Assembly (NCBI GenBank): GCA_963681505.1
Contig: OY811991.1
Coordinates: 754,001 to 818,000, forward strand
Direction of reading: 5' to 3'
Origin: Eunapius fragilis
Taxonomy: Eukaryota > Porifera > Demospongiae > Spongillida > Spongillidae
DNA length: 64,000 nucleotides
Part shown: positions 48,078-59,739 of the stretch, in pieces
Layout of the letters: every line of letters begins with the position of its first letter
Numbering within the stretch: the stretch's first letter is position 1
Program-made: the position numbers and the translations under genes
The notes under the pieces: generated by a model
Told to the model about the DNA's origin: nothing
Database searches by the model: none
What the model saw: the letters and a program-made list of their open reading frames with translations, nothing else

Positions 48078-49266
48078 TCATAACTTCATTAAATTGGGAT
48101 TCCTCATCACTGGATAATTGTGCTTACAAACACAGTAGAGTCTCATCCTCTTCACATATAGCTTCTCTCCAAAGACATTTGATATTGCAGTTAGAAAGAA
48201 AGTTGGTTTCTGTATCAGGTCCCGCAATGTCATTGTGCACATCTTTATCACGGGAACCATTTCAAGGTTTGCCTTACATTCGCTATTACTGTAATGGATC
48301 TTCATCCAAGGCCCAGTTATGAATTTTCCAATCAATCCTAGTACTCTTAGCTGAATTATTATCGATCTATTCTGTAAATCATTAATTAAGCTAGTCTTCA
48401 AACTGTTTTTGCAGTAACACATATTTTGCAGATAGTACAATAATCTATCTTTGATCTTAAAAAAATTTCCAGCCAAAATAAAACATTGAATCGATTTTCT
48501 ACATATCGAATAACAGTCCCTGCATGGCTTAACATTTTCACAACGCAAAAAGTGCTTAAAGCCACTTGGGTCTCCTGTGCCCTGTTTAAATCGCATCTTG
48601 GTTAGCCCATATATAACATTTGCCACTGCACAATCACTGCCAAATGTGCAACTTTGTATCCCATTGTCATTGTCATATACTTTTAATGTACTTCTAATCT
48701 TATTCGATATACCCTCCAGTGGATGCACATTACATTTTAACTCTAAAAGTGTGTGCTGAAACAGTTCTTCTAGTTTTAACCATACACAGTGATTGACACT
48801 AACCCTATCACTCATAGTACATTGTAAATGATTATGAGCTAATTTTTGAAACTACATCTAAATTAAAGCAGGCTGAATATGCCATAACAGCATCATTTAT
48901 CGAATTGGCAATGTGGGTATAATAATCATCCGTTTTTCCACCAGGAAGCTCATTAATCTACAACACATTAGCTTTTCCTCCAGTGGCACATATATGTACC
49001 TCATTGATATGTGAACCATCAATACATGTTGCATCCCATGCTAATGTTATGTTATCTTGTGTAACTAAGAGTTCTCCAGACTGGATGTCACTTAACACAC
49101 CCATCTCATAGGCCATACGACTGATTGTAGCCACACTTGGAAGGCTTTGTACGCAATCTCCAGTCATTTCTTTAACTACCATTTCTATTACTGTTGCAGC
49201 AGTTTCAACAGAAACATTATTAAGAAGACAATAGTATATGCATTTTCTGATAGGTATATCATACAT
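48078..49266 (-). pseudogene. Decayed transposon-like protein of an uncharacterised family
   Basis: On the minus strand, 49266-48958 encodes a stretch including ITLAWDATCIDGSHINEVHI. A TAG follows, then the same frame goes on through LPGGKTDDYYTHIANSI, and after a further stop and frameshift the ORF 48815-48078 continues with MSDRVSVNHCVWLKLEEL and ELKCNVHPLEGIS. The pieces run in order without intron signals, so one ORF of more than 400 codons has been broken by at least two lesions. I associate such proteins (WDATxxDGxHxNEVH; SDRxxVNH) with repetitive families in sponges and cnidarians, which suggests transposon origin. The catalytic residues and superfamily are unknown to me, and the association is from memory. 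Confidence 0.6.
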
Positions 49267-50006
49267 TTTTTTAATTTCTCATGGTATCACTATTGTTAGT
49301 TTTAGGTTGATTTAAAAAAAAACGGTCTTTGCATGCATGGTTAACGCATCTCCCGCAATCCTATAAACTTGGTCTGTGGCGAAAATAAATTATTGCGCAC
49401 AGTCCAAAAATTCTGAAAGTTGCATATAATAGCGCTCATAGATCAATACAACGATGCAATGTGTTTATAAATAGGACCCGAGTATACACCCTCAAAAAAG
49501 GGCGTATTTATGTGACTCGAAGGTTGATTGGATTACATAATTCTACAAAGAAGTGTATTATAAATCCAATTTCTACATCTCCTAACAGAGTATTGATTCC
49601 TTTCTATGAAAACCAAATTCTGTTTTAATACGACAAGCAATGACGTAGCTGTGACACATTCAACGGCGAGCTGAAAATGAGCGATTGCGCATAGCCAGAT
49701 CGTCCTAAAAGTTACAAGGGAGATAGAAATTGCTTGCCTGCAACGTTTTTTGACATTTGTGAGGAGGACCCGTCATTGGAAGAGTACAATAAACAACGTT
49801 GACTTTTTACTCTAATTAAAAAGCAGTACATCTTAATTTAGATATTGCGTACGATGTTACATACAATACTGCGTGAAAGAGCGCTCAAAGCTTCATGATC
49901 CAGGCAAATTTGAAGTATTATCGTCTTTAAACTATCGAGAACTAGATTTTCAAAAATACCTACCTCTCTTAACCTTCGTATAAACCAGTCACAATTTTTA
50001 CTCAGA
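49267..50006. other. Intergenic, no gene recognised
   Basis: AT-rich; no ORF, RNA gene or repeat seen. A few codons upstream of the decayed ORF are readable (to about 49300) before a stop. Confidence 0.5.
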
Positions 50007-50015
50007 TATTTGGAT
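50007..50015 (+). other. Target-site duplication, left copy
   Basis: TATTTGGAT, identical to 51798-51806, immediately outside the element's terminal repeat. Confidence 0.88.
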
Positions 50016-50574
50016 TAGTCTCGTACCCAGACCCACCCTTACGTAAGCATTATCGCATAATGTATAATACTACGTAGAGAGGGTCTGGCCAATAGGTCGA
50101 AGAAAGTTGTTCTGTGCGCCGGAATGTTGGCGCGTCCAATCAGAATGTTGGAATGTGAGTGACGTAGATTATTTGAATTCCAGACTTTGAATTACGCCCA
50201 CTTGATACAATATGGACTTTATAGACGGCATCGTTACAAGGTTACTCAAACCATAGATAGTCTAAACTATGCCGTGAAAACCAGCTCAATGGAGTCATAC
50301 ATGTACAAGGCATCTCTAAACTATCTATGTACAAGGGAACGATGTCTTTATCGTTCTTCCTACGGGAAGTGGCAAATCCCTTTGCTACGCTATTTTCCCG
50401 TTTGCCTTCGATGAGCTGCGTGGTTGTGAAGGTAGCCTTGCCATCGTTGTTTCTCCTCGTAGCTCTCATGTAGGACCAGGTTCGTAATTTGTAACTTAGT
50501 AGTGCTTTTTTTCATTTGTGTACTATTTTTCCTAAAGGTGACTTCACTAACTTCAAGAGGTTTGTCAGCAGTCT

Positions 50575-50842
50575 AGGCCCTCACTCTCCAAAGCCCATGG
50601 TGATGCCCCCACTCTCCAAAGCCCCTGGTGATGCCCTCACTCTCCAAAGCCACCTGGAGATGCCCCTACTCTCTGGAGCCCCTGGTGATGCCCCTACTTT
50701 CCGGAGCCACCTGTCCTGTAGATGCCCCCACTCTCCAAAACCACCTGGTGATGCCCACACTCTCCAAAGCCACCTGTAGATGCCCCCACTCTCCAAAGCC
50801 ACCTGGAGATGCCCCCACTCTCCAAAGCCACCTATAGATGCC
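50575..50842. repeat. Minisatellite of CCCCCACTCTCCAAAGCCAC units
   Basis: About 10 imperfect units of 24-28 bp with CTGGTGATG or CTGTAGATG spacers, inside the 97-bp-TIR element. Confidence 0.92.
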
Positions 50843-50869
50843 CTATGTCATTAATTATACATAGGTGGT

Positions 50870-51190
50870 TCCCTGGGGGGCCACTGCTCAACACATGGCT
50901 ATCCTAACCCTCCAGATCACACAGCTAAGGCAACAACCTCTGCTGGCCTCTACAGTACTATATGGCCCGCACTCTATTCACCCCACAATGGCAGTCTGCA
51001 CCCTACCTAAGGCTACGCGTACAGCCTGCACCCTACCTAAGGCTACGCATGCAGCCTGCACCCCATTCACTCCACTGCTAGCCTAGGGTATGACGGTCGG
51101 CTCTTGCCTCCCTTAGCTAAAAATAGCCATTTGGGCCTGTGGTCTGACAAGGTGCTCTGCCTTACCCCCTTCTACTGCATGCACTTGCTA
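50870..51190 (-). repeat. Second copy of the 2007-2751 repeat family, nested in the transposon
   Basis: The reverse complement starts TAGCAAGTGCATGCAG and shares long blocks with 2011-2410, such as GGCAGAGCACC, AGCTAAGGGAGGCAAGAGCC, CCATGTGTTGAGCAGTGGCC and TTGCCTTAGCTGTGTGATC. In this copy a block containing AGCCTTAGGTAGGGTGCAG is duplicated. Confidence 0.8.
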
Positions 51191-51200
51191 TAGGTGGGAA

Positions 51201-51639
51201 TTAACAGTTCATGTAGATTACATAATTGGACTGATGAAGTTGTTGTTTTAAGACTTCTATCCACTCATGAACTCTACTGTCATGGTTCATTCCAAGCCTG
51301 TGGATGATCTGTCTGGTAGCCTCATCAGAGAGACACATACCAAGCTTTTGTAACCTTGAGTACACCTAAAACAAAAAAAGGAAATCTTTGTAAATCAGTT
51401 TCTACATCAATGAACTGACATTTCAAAGCCTGATACTTTTCTATCGTTACAAAACATTTTCTGCAGACATATCCAGAGCTGAACTCGTGTTCAAAGCTGA
51501 TGTGATCGACAGTGATCCCATAACCAAGAGCAACAATACCATCCCTGCAAAGTTTTGATGACGCGCTTTCAAGAAGCCGTCTGTTCTTGGCTTCTAAAAC
51601 GGCCGAGCTCAGCGGTTCATAATTGATTAAATTCCACAA
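51201..51639 (-). CDS. Small two-exon ORF inside the transposon, unknown function
   Basis: Exon 51639-51406 (ATG, 78 codons), a 40-base intron beginning GTAGAA and ending in a T-rich tract and TTTTAG, then exon 51365-51201 (stop TAA), predict 132 aa with no internal stop. The N-terminal half has a CRKC pair (GYVCRKCFVTIEKYQ) resembling half a zinc knuckle; the C-terminal half is charged and helical (VYSRLQKLGMCLSDEATR). No family is named. Similar Cys-pair N-termini precede the WDAT-type proteins of which 48078-49266 is a relic, so this may be a truncated relative; that is inference. The frame is intact, which is notable for material inside a non-autonomous element. If the intron is not real, the first exon alone reads 104 aa. 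Confidence 0.45.
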
Positions 51640-51797
51640 ATTCGTGACGACACAAAAATGTTATACGTCACAAGTATTATGTAACATCTAGCCATTCCAG
51701 GAACAACTTTCTTCGACCTATTGGCCAGACCCTCTCTACGTAGTATTATACATTATGCGATAATGCTTACGTAAGGATGGGTCTGGGTACGAGACTA

Positions 51798-51806
51798 TAT
51801 TTGGAT
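51798..51806 (+). other. Target-site duplication, right copy
   Basis: TATTTGGAT, identical to 50007-50015. Confidence 0.88.
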
Positions 51807-52518
51807 ATGCGGAAGTACGTTACGTGAAATGATGTGAAAGTACCTATCCACTCGTGTTACACGGCGCCATGCTGCCTTGTCTCGATGTGTGCCCACATCG
51901 ACAATCGTAATGTATGCTGTACAGCAGAATGACGTGCCAATTTGACGACGGTCTTGTAGGCGTGGCTATAGGTTATCAACAGGAAGAGTGCTGCTGTCTT
52001 AGGCCATAGAATGGCGCGAATCGAGCGGGAAACATGTGCCTACTTTGCAAAGCTATATCTTTGTAACGGATAATGTAAAAATTAACGAACAGTACAAATC
52101 AAAAGGTACATGGTCCCTCTACGTATGTACCAAATTTGAAGTGAATTGAATTTTCCTGCCGAAAGCTATGGCGGATTTGACCCCCAAGGGGTATCGGACA
52201 ACACTGGCATGAAACTAACGCAAGACCCCAAAATCTATTTTGTCCTATAGAAATGGTGTAGTATGAAGTGTTGAAAATAGGAAGTCAATAGCGTTAACCG
52301 TTCGGAAGTTATAGCGATTCAAATGTGATGCATTTTTATAACAATATGCGCTAGGTCCCTTTTCGCAGCCACGATCCCATATATAGGTGCTGCCTTTAAT
52401 TGGCTTCTAGTGACGTCATTAACGTGGTTCCCGTCAGCAAATGTTACTTGTCTTAAATTTGTAAAACACAAATTAATATACATGATGAATATTATTAAAT
52501 GAATGTGCATTATTATTG
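51807..52518. other. Intergenic, no gene recognised
   Basis: No ORF of note, no repeat structure seen. Confidence 0.5.
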
Positions 52519-53230
52519 TCAAATGAAGGTCCAGCTCTTGATAGCAGGGCTCTTGCAAAGGACCTCACCAAAGTGAGGCCGAGTCTGCCATAAATGGAAG
52601 TAGTGGCCTGGGGACTTGGTGCACCTCATGGGTATGGTTAGATGAGTGGCAAGACGTGATATTGCTTCCGTAGTCTCAGCACTCCAGGAGGCATAGGTCT
52701 CTACTGCCAGTGGTGTGCATTTCCAGCCCCAACTCTGCGCACTTTGGGTCATTAGAATCATGCTTCCGACACTCGGCCCTTAAAGCTGCAGACCCTGCCA
52801 TCATCCCGCTTCAGACAAAATAGAAGGGTTTAGCAGTGAGGTAATGGTAAGGTCAAATGCTTTCCATGGGATCAATTGGGAACCAGAACATCTGCTGGTC
52901 AGGTGTTGCATTTGTCACGACCAAAACCACTGCCAACCTCGACTTGTGCATATACATTAGCTCTCCTGCAACCCTCTACAAACACATCACGGAGTTTGTT
53001 GTGGTGGGTAACCTCATCACCACCGTGCTTACAGGTAATGGCATGGTGGCCCAAAGGATCCAAGGCAAGACTTGACAGAAATTGCAGTTGAGGCCCTGAG
53101 CCAAGTCCAAACCCAACCACCATTTTAAGGATACTTGGAATTCCGGAGGGTCCACGTGGAGGTTAAGACCTGGTGAAGGAAGAACTGAAAGCCAGATCTC
53201 AGCATTGGGAGATGAGACTGATAGCAAACG
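52519..53230 (-). pseudogene. C-terminal relic of a non-LTR-type reverse transcriptase polyprotein
   Basis: On the minus strand, pieces in several frames read in order: LALDPLGHHAITCKHGGD, HHNKLRDVF, then a PADVLVPNW-like segment, AECRKHD, and WGWKCTPLAVETYASWSAE with RLATHL. This succession (an H-x-C-x-H-G block, an R-x-x-DV block, then GWxCxPLAVETYGxW) is what I know from the C-terminal part of retrotransposon-type polyproteins common in invertebrate genomes. Stops and frameshifts break it. The upstream RT domain is not in the window. Confidence 0.65.
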
Positions 53231-54132
53231 GGCTCTGTCAGGTAAGGGAGAAAAAGAAGCTTAAATTGGTGATCCTCAATCTACCAATCAGATGCAGGTA
53301 ATCATGTGATAAGGTAACCATTTGTATATTACCTTCTGGTATGCATTCTCATGCTGCTATTGAAACCGCCATGTCGAGCACTGTATATTAAAGGTAGGAT
53401 ACCCGGCGCTTCGCCATCATCAGAAGACTGCCATCACTAGCTTTGTGACATTTGATGAGCGATAAGGAATTAAGGAAGGCGTCAACTTAACTGGCACTAT
53501 TTTCCGTTTATAAATCACACACCATTTTCTGATATGCGTTTGGTCTGATAAACGCTCTTTGAACCTTTGCATGGCCTTTGGGTTTGCAGGCTGTATTGAT
53601 AACATTCAGCTTTTTGGGTTGGGCCGGTCAGGTTCACATTACAGTATAAACACTGCCCTATAATTAGAATCTGCCCGAGTGACATGTGAGCTTTCCTAAC
53701 CCGTGACAGGGCCGTTGTCTGTATGTTAATAATTCCCGCTTATATCACCTAATGTAATTAGATTGTGGGTTTATGATCGCTAGCTCGCGATATGAAACAG
53801 CTTCCTTATTTGTTGTATTTTGAATTCGTCACTACTGTGTAAGGTATGAAGTTGTAAAATAACGCATACAATTGTTAATTGGCGTTACATCCTTCACGCA
53901 GTTCAAGTTGGTTGTCACGCAACGTTGGTAATATCAGAAAAAGTACACCGGTACGCAGTGCAATACGAATTTTCCGCGCTATATATGGACGGGTGCAGAG
54001 TTATTTTATACGCAACCCCTTAAGGTTGCAACATGTCCTAGTTTGGTGAATACATTGCGCATCTATTCAAAAACTAGTTATTAATAGAATATATAAACCA
54101 CCGCTACCGAACGGTCATACATTCAAACAAAT
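53231..54132. other. Intergenic, upstream of the M8 peptidase gene
   Basis: No coding signal. A TATATAAA-like sequence (AATATATAAACC) at about 54088-54099, some 35 bases upstream of the ATG at 54133, could be a TATA box with a very short leader. Confidence 0.45.
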
Positions 54133-55294
54133 ATGCATTGGGTAGTTCTGCTTCTCTTCCTGGCGGTGGCCACCTCCGCCGTCGGCGGGGCTGCCGTGCT
54201 CTGCCAGCACAAAGACGACATCGAGAATGTGAGGCCAATATCGAAGTAGCTAGAAGACAGACGTGAACAGCTTTCCTTTGCAGGCCGTGCACGGGGTCTA
54301 CCTCGAACCGCACCAGCACGTATCCAAGAGAGCCGCCAACCAACCTATCCGGATCAGTGTGTTCTACGATACGTCGGTCACTTCTCAGTACGTTCACAGT
54401 TAACACAACTACGGCGTCTATATATGCCATGCATCTCCGTTTTAGATTGTCAACTGCTGTACAAACTAGAATAAAGGTTTGTGCATATGCGTGTGTGTGA
54501 TGTGTGGGTGTGAATGCATGTGTGTGTTGTATATGTATGTGGGTGAGTGGTGGGTATAGGGTGAGCGCACGTACTGATACTTCCTGTCGAGCATACATAC
54601 TAGGTAGTTAATTAGTTCTTGAGTACACTGCAGCGATCAACGCGGCGAAAGAACAGAGCACTGCATACATGTACGTACGTATACATAATCGTGCGGATAA
54701 GGTACCTCATGCACATACAGCAACGCGTTATACGATGATCGGTTTAAAGTTTTTGTGTTGGAACTAGGATAGCCTCCGCCTGCCGATACAATTAAAGCCG
54801 ATACCAGTGAATTTCTCGTTTTATTTTTGCTGTGCGTGCAAAACATCATTGCTTGACGGAGGTTTTACTAGCGAGCGCTGACAGTTGTATTATGAAGCAT
54901 TGCAAGTGCCACAAACCATCATTTGATAGCGCGTAATTAACTTCAAGTTTATTGCCAAGGAATAGTGAAAACAGAGCTCATATATAGACCCCATGCAGGT
55001 CTACGCCCAGTATGTGTTAATTGATAAGAGAGCAATGAGCTCTTTGATGTGTCCTATAGTTATTTAATGCGACAATACGAATTCCAAACTTAGTAACTGG
55101 GGGAGGCTAAATAGTTAATGCAGGTGCGTGCATATGTAAAGAATTGTACATGCTGTGCACCTGTCAATCGTAGGTGCGACTCTCCCCCGTACGAGACGTA
55201 TATTTATGGGATATTATAAAAGCGGCAACTCCTACGTACACTTTCTTAGCGACCAATCTAGTTCCTTAGTATAATTCACACATACACACACACG

Positions 55295-55390
<96 letters not shown>

Positions 55391-58300
55391 CTGGTCTCGT
55401 ACCCAGGCCCATATTTTTCACAGCAGCGGGTGGATTACATCATTGTCTTATAGCGGTGATGTAATTCATCCGCTGATGGGTCCTTTGCCTGGCAAAATCA
55501 GGACCAGAGATAATGTATCTCTGCCCGGTCCCCAATCGAACTAAACAATGACTTCCCCGTCCCACGAAGCTTTCTAATTCTATAGCTAACAGTTACTCAA
55601 GAGTAACGCGTAGTCGGGTGGGCCTTAGTACTACCGCGTTTGGTCGGGTAGTCGGGTGACAAGATGTGTTCTGAACTGTTACGTAATATTGCTGTGAAAT
55701 CGTTATATTAGTATATCGATGTTAAATCAGATGACCGGCGAGCGTGCTTACTTTTTAAGTTGTGACCAGTGGGTGGAGTCGCGGTTGGATTTTTCAGGGG
55801 AACAGGCACGCATTTTAGATAGAAAACATGCCGGGGCGTGATAGTCATGCGGTGATATCTGTAGTTGTCCAGGAACTAGGCTACGTATACGATAGTCGGG
55901 CGGGCCCTACTACCGCGGGTAGTAAGGTGAGAGCGCGGTCCAATCCGATTGGAGCGTTCAAGTGGGTCCAATTAACGGCTGATGTGAGATAATTATGGGT
56001 TTCCTGGAGGGTTGCTGACTATCTTCAAGATGGCGCCTACGTTAACATCATCCCAATTTGATGCCCTCGTCTTTGGCATCTGCATTGTCGAGTGCATTTT
56101 CTCCCAAGACTGCATAGCGTTCGCAACAAAAAAATTAATGATCTGAGACGTCACATAGATATCAGAATTAAATATATAACTGAAATGATTTGGTCTTTCT
56201 TTGATGTGATTGGATTCTGTACAGACATACGAGGAAGGCGTGACAGGGGGAGGGGGTTAAATGATGTTCACACAATCCTAATTGTCTGCTATGAATAGGG
56301 TTTAACCCCCCCTAGATCCGCTACTGCACAATATAAAATGTGTTTGAGAAGAGATCATATGATCTCTGGTGAGAGCAATTTAGGATCTGCCTCTAGAGGT
56401 CACGACCATTCATTTGATGGCTGAGCCCAAGCCATTGAATCAGTTGTCAAATCTCACCAGGGACAGGACTTTAGAAATGCTCTCACAATCTGTGTGCTGC
56501 ACCTCTAGTTGTGCGCTGACCTTATCGCATTGCCGTACCCACTATTATGCTATGGTGCCTGTGTAAATTAATTATGAACCAAGAGAGTTAGCGGGCCTTG
56601 GATAAATACTTTGGCACTCGAATTAGGTGACTGCATAATTGATGAATGAGTAATGATGTAAGTTGATCATACCACCTCCCTATAAAAAATTCTTGCAACG
56701 GCTTGCCAAGTCTTAGCAAGTCTTAGCAAGACGTACCAAGTCTTAGCAAGACCTTGTTAAGTCTTGTCAAGACTATTTCTATTAATAGTGACGTAATAAT
56801 CAAAACTAATAAAATAAGCATGCACGTGGTGGAAGTTGGAGTGTAATAGCAGAATAGATATATATTGTTTACCTCTGCAGTGCTGATAGGACAAGGTGTC
56901 AACTGAAGAAAAAAGAAAAAGGAATCCTACAAAGAAGGTATTACATTGACCCTGAACTGTAAGCGCATGTGTATATTCTAATTAAATCGCATTTGGCTTG
57001 GATTGTGCGCTGTACGACCTTTAAGGGATAAACATGGTTGCGGCCGCTCTGTACATGCCACGTTTGTAGTCAGAAACTCAAGGACTACAGTTATCATGTT
57101 TTGCGCCATAATGTAGCTAGGTCGTGACGCGTTAACCGCAACAGAAATTAACTCGATCGGCAGCTAATTTTTAATGTGGTGGTAAGAGATAAATATAATT
57201 TCTCAGTTTAACAGTGCGTACGTGGATAACTTTAAAGCCGAACGATCGACTTGTATGTGAACTGTTGATATCTGAACTCGACGTCCATATTTTCATTCGC
57301 GCGTACTATGGGTGCAATGTAATGACCGCGATATAGAAGCTAGTACAGACTCTTTTAAAGGTGGGGAGGGGGGGGGGGGGGGGGGGATAGGTAGAGGAGG
57401 CTCTACCTATATTTTTAGGGTGATAAAGTTTGGGGAGGAGGGGGAACCACGACCCCGTGCGTCCTACTCCACTTGCTCTATGTATGACTATAGTCTTTTT
57501 TTGTGTTAAGGTATAGGAGCTGTCAATTAAAAGTCACATCTGTCCATGAGATCAATGGAAAGTTCAATTTGCACCTTTTCAAGGTACTATATTTTGTACT
57601 TATGTTTATGTACAGGTGAGATTTTCACAACTTTACACAAAGTAAGTGGTACCATTCATCAATTTTTTAAAATGCTCATCCTTCGACCATTAGAGACTGA
57701 AGAAAGCCAGTCAGAATCAGCACCACTGGTGTAACATTTGCATTATTTGTGATAACAATGAAGATAAGTGTGCCAATTAAGGTTTGCTAGGTACTCTTTT
57801 TGTGTCTTTATATGCAGGATTTCTTTCAGGTCAAGGACAGTATAGTTTACAGCCAATTGCAACCCAAACTTGTACACGGTCAGTTGCTATCAGCTGTGTG
57901 TAATAAAATGTGTAGCAACTCTGTAGGGATTGCCAGCCAAGAATCCATCACTGTACATATTTGGCTTGCAGTTAATGGATTTCTATCAATGTTCAACTGT
58001 CCACTTCCATTCCTGGCACAAAAAGTGAGAGGGCAAATTGGACCAGTTATACTTGTATTATATTTTGTTCTCAACAATAGGAACAGCCCAAGTAAATGTG
58101 ACAAGTACACATGCAGAGTATTTTAATTTTTAATATGAAATGTGTGATATCAGTTCTTTGTTACAGCTACATCAACACCCTCCGTATCGATCCAGGAAGC
58201 AAGACCTGAAATTCTTGAGCAAACACGCATAGTATGTTGAATTTTAATTTTGTTTCATTGAACATATATGTAGCTGTAGAATGTATAGGTGAATGGAATT

Positions 58301-59350
58301 GATTTTATGCTGTTACCAGCAAAGAGTATATTTGGACTGGACCTCTTTTTGGAATTGGCAAGGTCTTTTTTTTTCACCAGCAAAAGTGAAAGATTGTCTT
58401 TGGATCAAACCTAAGTTGCCTAAGTGATACGTAAGCTACATTGAGGCATACTCATTTCACTTTTGTAACATTTTTCTTCATTCAGAATTGATCAAGAATA
58501 GATATAACGACAGTGAATGGGAAATCAAAGATTTTGTACAGAAAGCTAATCCAAAGTGTAGGGACACTAAGTTATAGTTCAAGTGTATGAGTATGCTAAT
58601 TTATACATGTACACTATTATATATTTAACCTTGCCAAGTCATACACAATCTTGTCAAATCTTGATAAGCCTTGTCAAGACCCATCTTGGAATAACTTGAC
58701 ACTTCAGGCCAAATCTTGTCACTTCTGTCCATATTTCTTGAAATCTCTTAGCAAGTCTTGCTTGTAGTCTTGACAAGTCTTGGTAAGTCTTGACAAGTCT
58801 TATGAAAACATGATGCAAGTTTTAACAAGACTTGCCAAGTCTTACTTTAATTTTCTTGGCAAGACTTGGCAAGTCTTGCCACTTTTTTTTTATAGGGCTG
58901 TATTCCAATGGACACGAGCGTGCAATTGTCTTGAATGGCAATATCTTTTCACTCTCATTAGAACACCATCATGCCTCAACTCACCTCATTCTTCAGTCAG
59001 ACACTTCAAGTAAAGCCAGTTGGAGTGCCTATATTGTTGGACAGGTTAGCTCTATTTATTGCCCAATGTGCACATGAACTATGTTACCTTACACCACCCA
59101 TCCCTCCTCCCTGCTCACAACCTCCTTTCCTTCCTCCTCCCACCATCCCACCCTCCACCCCATCCCCATCTCATCACCCTCTATCCCTCCTTCCCTCTCA
59201 GGCAATGCTCCACAAGTTCCTTCACAGTTATAAATGGACTCCGCTACTGTTATGCCACCTGCCGCACCACCACAACCTGTGGCCAGGCTACAGTTCCAGA
59301 TAGTCACCTAAGTGTAAGTGGGTGTGGTTAATACAGTGTGTGTGTATGTA

Positions 59351-59395
<45 letters not shown>

Positions 59396-59699
59396 ATATT
59401 TGCAGTGTAAGTGTTATGTTTGTCTTGGGTATCTAAGGGCAATTTATTTGTCCTGTTAATGTTGAACCGCACAGGTTTGCAGACAGTGTAACAATTTAGG
59501 AAGCACCTGTACCCAAATTGGTACCAATGGAGCAGGAGTAGCCAACACAGACTTTGTCTTCTATGTGTCTGCCACCAGTACCTCTCCATGTAGTACTGGA
59601 ACAGCTGGTGCAGGGTCATCAACTGTAGCGTTTGCTACCTACTGCCAGACTGAATCATCCCTTGACAGGTACTGTGTGCAACTGTGTGCAACTGTGTGC

Positions 59700-59739
<40 letters not shown>

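Larger units (their letters stand above)
50016..51797. mobile_element. DNA transposon with 97-bp terminal inverted repeats (Mutator-like by structure)
   Basis: Terminal inverted repeats 50016-50112 and 51701-51797 differ at one position in 97 (C versus T) and begin TAGTCTCGTACCC. They are bracketed by a perfect 9-bp duplication, TATTTGGAT. Long TIRs plus 9-bp duplications are the hallmark of Mutator-like elements; no MULE transposase is present, so the element is non-autonomous or the class is different. The near identity of the TIRs implies recent movement. Inside are a minus-strand two-exon ORF (51201-51639), a minisatellite (about 50575-50842) and a copy of the repeat family also found at 2007-2751 (50870-51190). 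Confidence 0.88.

Noticed and set aside
57800..58126. 108-codon plus-strand ORF in M8 intron 3
   Set aside because: No known family and no support beyond being open; mentioned only as a possible exon of the intronic element.
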